DNA from: Desulfitobacterium metallireducens DSM 15288
GTDB lineage: Bacteria > Bacillota > Desulfitobacteriia > Desulfitobacteriales > Desulfitobacteriaceae
Reading direction: 5' to 3'
Assembly: GCF_000231405.2 (NCBI RefSeq)
Contig: NZ_CP007032.1
Location: 1-64,000 of the forward strand
Length of the DNA stretch: 64,000 nt
The notes under the pieces were generated by a model, which saw nothing but the letters and a program-made list of their open reading frames with translations, made no database searches and was not told where the DNA came from. Of this stretch, positions 53,837 to 61,220 are shown piece after piece (positions within the stretch are counted from its first letter, which is position 1; each line of letters opens with the position of its first letter). A program made the translations under genes and the position numbers.

Positions 53837-54694
53837 ATGAAAGCAGATGATCTTGTAACGTTCGCATATGCGAAGATCAATTTGGGGCTTTCTGTGAAAG
53901 GAAAGCGCCCAGATGGGTATCATGAGTTACAGACGGTGATGCAAACCATTGAGCTTCATGATACGGTGAAGATATCTCGAGTCGGAAATGATGAGATTGA
54001 ATGCCTTTGTGGAGGGTTAAGCGGACCGAGGAATTTAGCCTATCAAGCGGCAAGGCTTTTTAGGGAGGGGATTAATTCCCATCAGGGTATCCGTCTTGAA
54101 ATTGAAAAGAAAATCCCGATTCAAGCGGGTTTAGCCGGTGGAAGCGCAGATGCAGCGGCAACGTTGAGAGGGTTAAATCAGCTATACAATCAACCTTATT
54201 CTCAAGAGGAAATTCTTCAACTTGCTAATCAGTTAGGCTCAGATATCGCCTTTTGTCTAAACGGAGGAACGCAATGGGCCGAAGGACGGGGTGAAAAACT
54301 TCTGCCTTTAACGGATGTTCCAGAGATGTTTTTGATCATAGTAAAACCTCAGCAGGGGATTAATACAGGCGAATCTTATCGGAAATTTGATCAGTTAGGG
54401 AAAAGTCATCCGCTTTCCTTTCATGCTTGGGATGAGGCTTTGCAATCCGGTTCTGTTGAGAAAATTGCTTCATTATTGAGTAATGATCTAGAAGCAGGAT
54501 CGCAAATAATTTTGCCATTGATTGAAAGATTAAAAGAGGGTCTAAAGGAGAACGGTTGCTATGGGGCTCTTATGTCGGGAAGCGGATCTGCTGTTTTCGG
54601 AATTGCTCATTCTGCGGAGCACGCTCAAGAGATAGCCCATTCCTTGCAGAAGAGAGGATATTTATCTTGGGCGACTAAAACAATAACGCCATAG
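53837..54694 (+). CDS. ispE: 4-diphosphocytidyl-2-C-methyl-D-erythritol kinase
   Basis: IspE phosphorylates CDP-ME in the MEP pathway to isoprenoids. The 285-residue GHMP kinase has AYAKINLGLSVKGKRPDGYHEL (residues 9-30), the ATP-binding PIQAGLAGGSADAAA (about residues 95-109) and the C-terminal MSGSGSAVFGI. The weak site GGAAAGGAT precedes the ATG. It begins the conserved ispE-purR-spoVG-glmU-prs run, with a GntR gene inserted before purR. Confidence 0.96.
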   Translation: MKADDLVTFAYAKINLGLSVKGKRPDGYHELQTVMQTIELHDTVKISRVGNDEIECLCGGLSGPRNLAYQAARLFREGINSHQGIRLEIEKKIPIQAGLAGGSADAAATLRGLNQLYNQPYSQEEILQLANQLGSDIAFCLNGGTQWAEGRGEKLLPLTDVPEMFLIIVKPQQGINTGESYRKFDQLGKSHPLSFHAWDEALQSGSVEKIASLLSNDLEAGSQIILPLIERLKEGLKENGCYGALMSGSGSAVFGIAHSAEHAQEIAHSLQKRGYLSWATKTITP

Positions 54695-54791
54695 TATATA
54701 TAAAGTAAAATTGATAAGTCCATAGAGAGTTAAAGCATTTTATCGGATTATCGGAGGGTGCTTAAATAGTTGAATTTGAAAGGGGAAATAT

Positions 54792-55508
54792 ATGTTGGAA
54801 AGAAAACTAGTTCCGGTTAAACTCGATAGCTATAAACCGCTTCGAGAGATTGTTTTTGAATCTTTACGTGAAGCCATTATCAGCGGGCTGCTTGAACCGG
54901 GAGAACGACTGATGGAGATACAATTAGCAGATGAAATGGGGGTTAGCCGTACTCCTGTTCGAGAGGCGATTCGCAAATTAGAATTAGAAGGGTTTGTCGT
55001 GATGATTCCTCGCAAGGGAGCTTATGTTGCAGGAGTCAGCGATAAGGACGTTGCTGACGTTTTTGAAATCCGCGCCGCCTTGGAAGGATTAGCTGCAAGT
55101 TTGGCCGCAGAGCGGATAACCGATGAGGAAATTGAGCAGATGGAGCGGATGATTCTTTACCGTTCAGGAGAAGAAGTTGATATGGAGAAAATTGTGGAAG
55201 CGGACACGGATTTTCATGCACTCGTTTATAAAGCCAGCCGTAATGAACGATTGATTACGATTTTAGCTAATTTACGTGAGCAGATTCAACGTTTTCGGGC
55301 AACCTCGCTAGCGTATCCTGGGCGACTAAAAGATGCAGTCGAGGAACATCAGGGAATCGTTGATGCCTTATCTAGCCACAATGTAGAAGAAGCTCAGGCT
55401 TTAGCCATGGCTCATATTGTGACTGCAGAGAATGTTATGTTTGAAGCCCTGCGTTTAACTAAAGGAAAAAAGGAAGCAGAGAAAGTACAGGAAAAAGATA
55501 AGGAATAG
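54792..55508 (+). CDS. GntR-family transcriptional regulator (FadR/FCD subgroup)
   Basis: The 238-residue protein has an N-terminal winged helix (SLREAIISGLLEPGERL...VSRTPVREAIRKLELEGFV, residues about 22-75). An all-helical FCD ligand-binding domain follows (about 85-220), with FEIRAALEGLAA and metal-binding DTDFHALVYKAS and EEHQGIVDAL. The effector is unknown, often a carboxylic acid in this subgroup. It sits between ispE and purR, 12 bases before the latter, in the same place as in several clostridia, which suggests that it may influence this operon. Confidence 0.88.
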   Translation: MLERKLVPVKLDSYKPLREIVFESLREAIISGLLEPGERLMEIQLADEMGVSRTPVREAIRKLELEGFVVMIPRKGAYVAGVSDKDVADVFEIRAALEGLAASLAAERITDEEIEQMERMILYRSGEEVDMEKIVEADTDFHALVYKASRNERLITILANLREQIQRFRATSLAYPGRLKDAVEEHQGIVDALSSHNVEEAQALAMAHIVTAENVMFEALRLTKGKKEAEKVQEKDKE

Positions 55509-55519
55509 AGGATCAGACC

Positions 55520-56341
55520 ATGGACAAGATGAAAAGAGCGGAACGTATGGTCGCAGCTATGCAGATCCTAATGTCTAAGCCCAATATGCTTATTCCATTA
55601 ACCGTATTGGCAGAGCGTTTTGGAGCGGCAAAGTCGACGATTAGTGAAGATTTATTGGCATTAAAAGAAAGCCTACAATGCACGGGTCAGGGCCGTTTGG
55701 AAACAGTCTCGGGAGCCGCTGGTGGGGTCCGTTATATTCCGGAAATTTCACAACAGGAAAAAGACCTTTTCCTTAAGGATCTTGCCGAACGTCTCAGTGT
55801 AAAAGAACGAATATTACCGGGTAGTTTTCTCTATATGACAGATCTATTGTATAATCCTACGATTTTAAGACCTTTAGGGTTGATTTTCGCAGGGACCTTT
55901 CGGGAGAAAAAACCGGATATCGTCGTTACAATTGAAACAAAGGGAATTCCGCTTGCTTTAGTCACGGCTGAGGCTCTAGGGGTACCTATGGTCATTATTC
56001 GGCATGGAAATAAAGTGACAGAAGGTTCTGCTGTGAGTATCAATTATGTTTCCGGATCCTCAAAAAGAATTCAGTCAATGTCGTTAGGACGGAGGGCCTT
56101 GGAATCGGGGAAAAACGTTTTAATCATTGATGATTTTATGAAGGCAGGTGGAACCTCCTTAGGAATGATCAATTTAATGCAAGAATTTGAGGTCAATGTT
56201 GTTGGGTTGGGAGTTCTCATGGAAAGTCTAACGGATAATGAGCCTAAGCTTGTTCAGCATTACCTTTCGCTACTCCAACTCAAGGAATTAGATCCGGCGC
56301 AGGGGTTAGCACTTGTTACCCCTTCACCAGAATTTATATAA
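55520..56341 (+). CDS. purR: Purine operon repressor PurR
   Basis: The 273-residue protein has the winged-helix N-terminal domain of Gram-positive PurR (KRAERMVAAMQILMSKPNMLI, residues 4-24) and a phosphoribosyltransferase-like effector domain. The PRPP-binding loop is LIIDDFMKAGGTS (about residue 202). PurR represses purine synthesis genes; PRPP relieves this. The position ispE-purR-spoVG matches Bacillus, but the yabJ gene that follows purR there is absent. Confidence 0.95.
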   Translation: MDKMKRAERMVAAMQILMSKPNMLIPLTVLAERFGAAKSTISEDLLALKESLQCTGQGRLETVSGAAGGVRYIPEISQQEKDLFLKDLAERLSVKERILPGSFLYMTDLLYNPTILRPLGLIFAGTFREKKPDIVVTIETKGIPLALVTAEALGVPMVIIRHGNKVTEGSAVSINYVSGSSKRIQSMSLGRRALESGKNVLIIDDFMKAGGTSLGMINLMQEFEVNVVGLGVLMESLTDNEPKLVQHYLSLLQLKELDPAQGLALVTPSPEFI

Positions 56342-56446
56342 AAGAATCGATCTTTTTCAGCTTGAATTATACCCTCTCCCCCTGTGCAATAGAGGTTTAA
56401 AACTATTGAGGTAAAATCGCGAATTTTAAAAATTTTACCAGGAAAA

Positions 56447-56473
56447 GCAGGAGTTTTTTACCAAATATAGAAT
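56447..56473 (+). promoter_or_regulatory. Sigma-H promoter of spoVG
   Basis: GCAGGAGTT (56447-56455), an 11-base spacer and ATAGAAT (56467-56473) fit the sigma-H pattern RNAGGAWWW-N11-12-RNNGAAT with one mismatch. The classic B. subtilis spoVG promoter is sigma-H dependent. The segment 56342-56522 holds no other feature. Confidence 0.7.
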
Positions 56474-56522
56474 TATAAATCATGGAATATTGCGAGGCAG
56501 CAGGGAAGGGTGGTGATTCTTA

Positions 56523-56777
56523 GTGAATATTACTGATGTACGAGTTCGGAAAGTGAATGTTGAAGGTAAGATGAAAGCAGTCGTTTCGGTAACATTTGAC
56601 AATGCGTTTGTCGTTCATGATGTGAAGGTTGTTGAAGGTACAAATGGTTTATTTGTTGCGATGCCAAGCCGTAAAACTCCGGAAGGGGAATTTCGTGACA
56701 TAGCTCACCCTATTTCCTCTGCGGCGCGTGAAGTTATTCAGACCGCTGTTTTAAAAGCCTATCAAGAAGCGATGTAG
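56523..56777 (+). CDS. spoVG: Septation/RNA-binding regulator SpoVG
   Basis: SpoVG is a small nucleic-acid-binding regulator that affects septum placement and sporulation. The 84-residue protein reads [20 protein letters not shown] at the N-terminus and has the conserved [29 protein letters not shown]. The start is GTG at 56523. A sigma-H-type promoter lies upstream and a strong terminator downstream, so it is monocistronic. Confidence 0.97.
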   Translation: MNITDVRVRKVNVEGKMKAVVSVTFDNAFVVHDVKVVEGTNGLFVAMPSRKTPEGEFRDIAHPISSAAREVIQTAVLKAYQEAM

Positions 56778-56856
56778 GAACGATAATCGGTAATTCACGA
56801 GATATATTTGATGAATAAGAATGGTACACATGTCTAATGCATGCATAGATACTATC

Positions 56857-56884
56857 AAAAAGAGACCTGTAGAGGTCTCTTTTT
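56857..56884 (+). terminator. Terminator of spoVG
   Basis: AAAAAGAGACCT, a 4-nt loop and AGGTCTCTTTTT. Confidence 0.92.
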
Positions 56885-56991
56885 AGATATAAAAAGATAA
56901 AGTGAGAATAAAAGGAGGAATTTTGCAGTTTTTTGACGAATAATTTTATTTCGAGAGTTTTCGGTTAAAATAGGGTTGGAGGCGAAAAACC

Positions 56992-58350
56992 ATGCCTAAT
57001 TGGGCAGCAGTCATCCTGGCTGCGGGGAAAGGGACACGAATGAAATCTAAGCTTCCTAAGGTGATGCATCACTTGGCAGGGAAGCCGATGATTTCGCATG
57101 TCCTGGATCTAGTGACGAAGAATAAAATAGAACGCTCTTTAGTGATTTTAGGACACGGGCGGGAACAGATTGAGGAGTTTCTATCTGGACAGACTGAAAT
57201 TGTTATTCAAGCAGAACAGTTAGGGACAGGCCATGCACTAATGCAAGCGGACCCTTATCTTGATGGAGTGGATAATATCGTAGTCTTGAGCGGAGACCAA
57301 CCCTTAATTCGGCCGGAAACCTTAGCCGAACTCATCCGTATTCATGCTCATAGTCAAGGAGCTGCAACAGTTCTCACAGCCCAGTTTGAAAATCCTTACG
57401 GATATGGACGTGTTGTTAAGGATGGAGAGAATTTTGTTAAGATAGTGGAAGAAAAGGATGCAACTATAGAAGAACGAGCCATCCAAGAAATTAATACGGG
57501 AACTTACTGTTTTAATGTGGCCAAACTTAGGGAAGCTCTACAGAAGATTACACCTCAAAATGCCCAAGGTGAATATTACCTCACTGAAGTTTTTGATATA
57601 TTTATGACCCAGGGAGAAAAAATTGCAACATATTGTACGGAAGATGTCAATGAAGCCTTAGGGATCAATAGTCGAGTCCAATTAGCTGAAGCCGAGCATG
57701 TATTTCGCGAGCGTATTCTTAAACACTGGATGGATGAAGGAGTTACGATTATTGATCCGTCATCGACCTTTATTGGTAGTGAGGTTAAGCTCAGCCGTGA
57801 TGTAGTAATCGAACCCTTCACGACTTTAAAGGGCAAAACCCAAGTAGAGGAGGATGCCATCCTGGGTCCACAAACTACGCTCGAGGACTGCTTCTGTGGT
57901 ACGGGATGTCAAGTCGCATACTCGGTGGCTAATAAGGCGCAAATCGGACCACGATGTAACATTGGACCCTTTGCCTATCTAAGGCCGGGAACGGTCTTAG
58001 AGGAAGGGGTTAAAGTGGGGGATTTTGTAGAGATCAAAAACAGTAAGATTGGTCGAGGAAGCAAGGTGCCTCATTTAAGCTATGTGGGAGATTCTCAAGT
58101 GGGTCAATCCGTTAACATTGGTGCAGGGACTATTACTTGTAACTATGACGGAATTAATAAACATCAGACCATAATTGGGGATAATGTTTTTATTGGTAGT
58201 AATACTAATCTAGTAGCTCCAGTGGAAGTTGGCGAAGGGGCTATAACCGGTGCTGGTTCAACTATTACGAAGAATGTACCAGCTTATGCATTGGCTGTGG
58301 AGCGGAGTGCCCAAAAATTAAAGGAAAATTGGGCCCGTAATAAGAAATAA
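56992..58350 (+). CDS. glmU: Bifunctional N-acetylglucosamine-1-phosphate uridyltransferase/acetyltransferase
   Basis: GlmU makes UDP-GlcNAc, the precursor of peptidoglycan. The 452-residue protein has an N-terminal uridyltransferase domain (LAAGKGTRMKSKLPKVMH, residues 8-25; QLGTGHALMQA; SGDQPLI). A C-terminal left-handed beta-helix of hexapeptide repeats carries the acetyltransferase site (RPGTVLEEGVKVGDFVEIKNS, NIGAGTITCNYDG). prs follows 18 bases after the stop, the conserved glmU-prs pair. Confidence 0.97.
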   Translation: MPNWAAVILAAGKGTRMKSKLPKVMHHLAGKPMISHVLDLVTKNKIERSLVILGHGREQIEEFLSGQTEIVIQAEQLGTGHALMQADPYLDGVDNIVVLSGDQPLIRPETLAELIRIHAHSQGAATVLTAQFENPYGYGRVVKDGENFVKIVEEKDATIEERAIQEINTGTYCFNVAKLREALQKITPQNAQGEYYLTEVFDIFMTQGEKIATYCTEDVNEALGINSRVQLAEAEHVFRERILKHWMDEGVTIIDPSSTFIGSEVKLSRDVVIEPFTTLKGKTQVEEDAILGPQTTLEDCFCGTGCQVAYSVANKAQIGPRCNIGPFAYLRPGTVLEEGVKVGDFVEIKNSKIGRGSKVPHLSYVGDSQVGQSVNIGAGTITCNYDGINKHQTIIGDNVFIGSNTNLVAPVEVGEGAITGAGSTITKNVPAYALAVERSAQKLKENWARNKK

Positions 58351-58368
58351 TAGGGGGATAAATAAGCA

Positions 58369-59310
58369 ATGTCGGTCAAGGAGTTAAAAGTATTTTGTGG
58401 CAACGCTAACCGCGAACTAGCAGAAGAAATTACGGAGTATCTTGGGGTGCCACTAGGAGAGTCTAAAGTTAAACGCTTCCAAGATGGTGAGATTGCCATT
58501 GAAATTAATGAGAGTGTTCGGGGTGCGGACGTTTTTGTCGTACAACCGACTTGCAATCCAACCAATGATAATATTATGGAACTTCTGATCATGATTGATG
58601 CGTTAAAACGGGCTTCCGCTCGCCGCATTACTCCAGTAATCCCTTATTACGGGTATGCTCGACAAGAAAGGAAATCAAGAGCGCGTGACCCGATTACCGC
58701 TAAACTTATGGCCAACTTAATCACGACCGCAGGAGCAGATAGGGTAGTCACTATGGATCTCCATGCTCCGGCCATTCAGGGATTTTTTGATATTCCAGTG
58801 GATCATTTACCGGGTGTGCCGATTCTAGCGGAGTACTTCCTGGATAAAGGACTTAAGGACCTTGCGGTGGTTTCTCCAGATTTAGGGGGAGTACAACGCT
58901 CACGGAATCTAGCCGAAAGAATAGGAGCTTCACTTGCTATTATCGATAAACGACGCCCAGAACCGAATGTTTCGCAGATTATGAATGTTATTGGTGATAT
59001 TCAAGGTAAGACGGTAATCATGATTGACGACATTATTGATACTGCAGGGACGATTACGCTAGGAGCTCAAGCCTTAATAGATCGGGGAGCAAAAGAAGTT
59101 TATGCCTGTTGTACTCACGCTGTTTTATCTGGCCCAGCTCTCGATCGACTTGAGAAATCAGTAATTAAAGAAGTTATTGTTACGAATACGATACCGCTTG
59201 ATCCCGAACATAAGATCCCCAAAATTAAGACACTTTCTGTGGCTCCTTTGTTAGGATCAGCCATCGTCCGCATTCATGAGGATCTTTCAGTGAGTAAGCT
59301 ATTTAGTTAA
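58369..59310 (+). CDS. prs: Ribose-phosphate pyrophosphokinase
   Basis: Prs makes PRPP from ribose 5-phosphate and ATP. The 313-residue class I enzyme shows [16 protein letters not shown], the flexible ATP loop [33 protein letters not shown] and the PRPP-binding loop [11 protein letters not shown] (about residue 219). PRPP is the effector of PurR, encoded 2 kb upstream. A terminator follows. Confidence 0.98.
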   Translation: MSVKELKVFCGNANRELAEEITEYLGVPLGESKVKRFQDGEIAIEINESVRGADVFVVQPTCNPTNDNIMELLIMIDALKRASARRITPVIPYYGYARQERKSRARDPITAKLMANLITTAGADRVVTMDLHAPAIQGFFDIPVDHLPGVPILAEYFLDKGLKDLAVVSPDLGGVQRSRNLAERIGASLAIIDKRRPEPNVSQIMNVIGDIQGKTVIMIDDIIDTAGTITLGAQALIDRGAKEVYACCTHAVLSGPALDRLEKSVIKEVIVTNTIPLDPEHKIPKIKTLSVAPLLGSAIVRIHEDLSVSKLFS

Positions 59311-59326
59311 TTAAGTCCCCTGGGGT

Positions 59327-59352
59327 TAGCCCAGGGGTTCTTTGCACTAAAG
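59327..59352 (+). terminator. Terminator of glmU-prs
   Basis: CCCCTGGG, a 5-nt loop and CCCAGGGG, followed by TTCTTT. Confidence 0.8.
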
Positions 59353-59375
59353 TATAAATACAACTAAAGCTTTGC

Positions 59376-60170
59376 TCAAACCAAGTTTTCTTTAGTTATC
59401 GGGTTTGGAGCAGAAGAACTGGAATCTTCCTCTGAAGCACTTGCTGAGGGGGAGGAGGCTATTTCAGTGGTTTCAGAGGGCTCCAGAGTGGATTCGGTAA
59501 CAATCACGCCATCTTGATCCAGAGGGAGACTTTCACCTTCACGTGGTTCTTGGGCAAAATCTAGTGGCTCTTTTTTCTTGAAGTATTTTCCGAAGGAATG
59601 CGTTGTTTCGCTGGCTAGATGGGAGGTAGAGTGGACTAAGGATTTAAAGCTGTCGCTTAATCCTTTATCTGCTGTCACAAGATGCGTCTCACTTCCTTTT
59701 TCAGTAACAATGACATCTTGCCCAATCGTTGATATATACTCTGCCTGGAGGATAGCTTTGCCATTGAGAAGACCCTCAAGCTTGCCGCCTGAGATCTGAA
59801 TTTGGGTAATTCGTCCTGTTTCTGATTCAATAAAATACTCTTCAGCAACTCCGAGGGTTTTACCACTTTGCGTAATGACGCGTGTGCCAATAATTGAGAG
59901 CTTTTCTTTAATTAAGCTGAGGATCTCGGGCAGATTTGCAGATTTTTCAACATGCGCTCCTTTGTCAATCGTGATGGCATCATCGCCTACGCTGATGACT
60001 TTACCGTAGGGAATGATGCGTTGGTCCTTAAAGAACCCTTTAAGGTCAACTACGAGAGCAGCAAGGGATTTGGTGCGGGCATCAATAACTAGACTTTTGA
60101 CATAACCGATATGTTGTCCTTCGCTCAGGGAAACAATCGGTAAAGATAAAAATTTACGGCTTGGTTTCAT
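59376..60170 (-). CDS. PRC-barrel domain protein
   Basis: The 264-residue protein has two PRC-barrel domains (about residues 5-80 and 90-160; the first contains GYVKSLVIDARTKSLAALVVD). An acidic, Ser/Glu/Pro-rich, probably disordered C-terminal third follows. PRC-barrels occur in RimM and photosynthetic proteins, and stand-alone forms in spore-formers (YlmC/YmxH type) have no firm role. The start at 60170 is preferred: GGGGGCG lies eight bases upstream, while the ATG at 60176 is too close. It lies on the minus strand between prs and pth, in the place of ctc in Bacillus. Confidence 0.8.
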   Translation of the reverse strand: MKPSRKFLSLPIVSLSEGQHIGYVKSLVIDARTKSLAALVVDLKGFFKDQRIIPYGKVISVGDDAITIDKGAHVEKSANLPEILSLIKEKLSIIGTRVITQSGKTLGVAEEYFIESETGRITQIQISGGKLEGLLNGKAILQAEYISTIGQDVIVTEKGSETHLVTADKGLSDSFKSLVHSTSHLASETTHSFGKYFKKKEPLDFAQEPREGESLPLDQDGVIVTESTLEPSETTEIASSPSASASEEDSSSSAPNPITKENLV

Positions 60171-60278
60171 GAGCATTCGCCCCCTTATTTTTATTTAATA
60201 ATCAGCGTCAGTACAAATATGTTTCCTTCACAATTTATTCGAGAGATGTTTTCAATATGCTTAGAGGGAGTGAAATAG

Positions 60279-60836
60279 ATGAAACTTATTGTAGGATTAG
60301 GAAATCCGGGTGGACAATACGCAGAGACGCGACATAATGTGGGCTTTTTACTCTTAGATACATGGGCTGAGGAACTAAAATTGGATTTTCGACCTAAATT
60401 TCAGGGACTCATAGCTGAAATGCAATTAACGGGAGAAAAAGTATTTTTTCTTAAACCCCTGACTTTTATGAACCTCAGTGGTCGCTCGATTCGCGAAATA
60501 GCCCAATTTTATAAAATTGCTTCGAAAGATATTCTCGTTGCCCATGATGATATGGATTTACCTTTGGGAAGGATTCGTCTTCGGCAATCGGGAAGTGCGG
60601 GCGGCCATAACGGGATTAAGTCAACGATTGCCGAAGTCGGAACCGAAGAGTTCTGGCGGTTAAAAATTGGAGTCGGTAGACCGCCCGCAGGATGGGATCC
60701 GGCTAACTATGTGCTGGGCAGTTTCGGAAAAGAAGAACTCTCCTCGCTTGAAGATGTATTAGAGCGTGGACAGGAGGTTCTGCGTCTTTGGATTCAGGGA
60801 GAAAGTAACAAGGCGATGAATAAGTACAATCACTAA
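60279..60836 (+). CDS. pth: Peptidyl-tRNA hydrolase
   Basis: Pth releases tRNA from peptidyl-tRNAs that dropped off the ribosome. The 185-residue protein has [19 protein letters not shown] with the catalytic His near residue 20, [20 protein letters not shown] (catalytic Asp near 93) and [11 protein letters not shown]. It corresponds to B. subtilis spoVC. fin and mfd follow in the conserved order. Confidence 0.97.
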   Translation: MKLIVGLGNPGGQYAETRHNVGFLLLDTWAEELKLDFRPKFQGLIAEMQLTGEKVFFLKPLTFMNLSGRSIREIAQFYKIASKDILVAHDDMDLPLGRIRLRQSGSAGGHNGIKSTIAEVGTEEFWRLKIGVGRPPAGWDPANYVLGSFGKEELSSLEDVLERGQEVLRLWIQGESNKAMNKYNH

Positions 60837-60903
60837 TCAAACAACTCCTCTGGGTATAACCATACCTAGCGAAGGTTAACCTAAGAAGGAGAGGTGTTGG
60901 AAA

Positions 60904-61080
60904 ATGTTTGTACTTAAAGTCTGTCAAGCCTGTGACCGTGTTCTCGGCGAACTTGAAGTGGAGGACTTGACCACGGAGCGGTCGAATTCTATAATAAATT
61001 TTGTAGGTAATGTTGCTTATGCTTTGTGCCCGGATTGCCTAGAGCAATTAGAAATGGAGAAAGAGCAACGATTTCATTAA
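60904..61080 (+). CDS. fin: Fin-family protein (anti-sigma-F factor, YabK-like)
   Basis: This 58-residue protein has two CxxC pairs, CQAC (residues 7-10) and CPDC (42-45), in a zinc-ribbon layout like Fin. In B. subtilis Fin, made under sigma-F and sigma-G, inhibits sigma-F to allow the switch to sigma-G. The ATG at 60904 follows GGAGAGG. The sequence is shorter than the Bacillus protein (58 against about 76), so the assignment rests on the cysteine pattern and the exact pth-fin-mfd position. Confidence 0.75.
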   Translation: MFVLKVCQACDRVLGELEVEDLTTERSNSIINFVGNVAYALCPDCLEQLEMEKEQRFH

Positions 61081-61220
61081 AAACCTAATCGATTGAACAG
61101 GGGGTATATATAAATATACCTCTATAGTCATCTTGTGTTTAAATGGCGCAATAAATGGGGGTCCCAGTTCGGACGTTCAGTTTTTTTGCGTGGGTAAACG
61201 GGTTTGAAAGGATGGACGGG

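Noticed and set aside
61081-61211. Regulatory RNA between fin and mfd
   Set aside because: A small GGTATAT/ATATACC inverted repeat is present, but it is very AT-rich and short, without other support.
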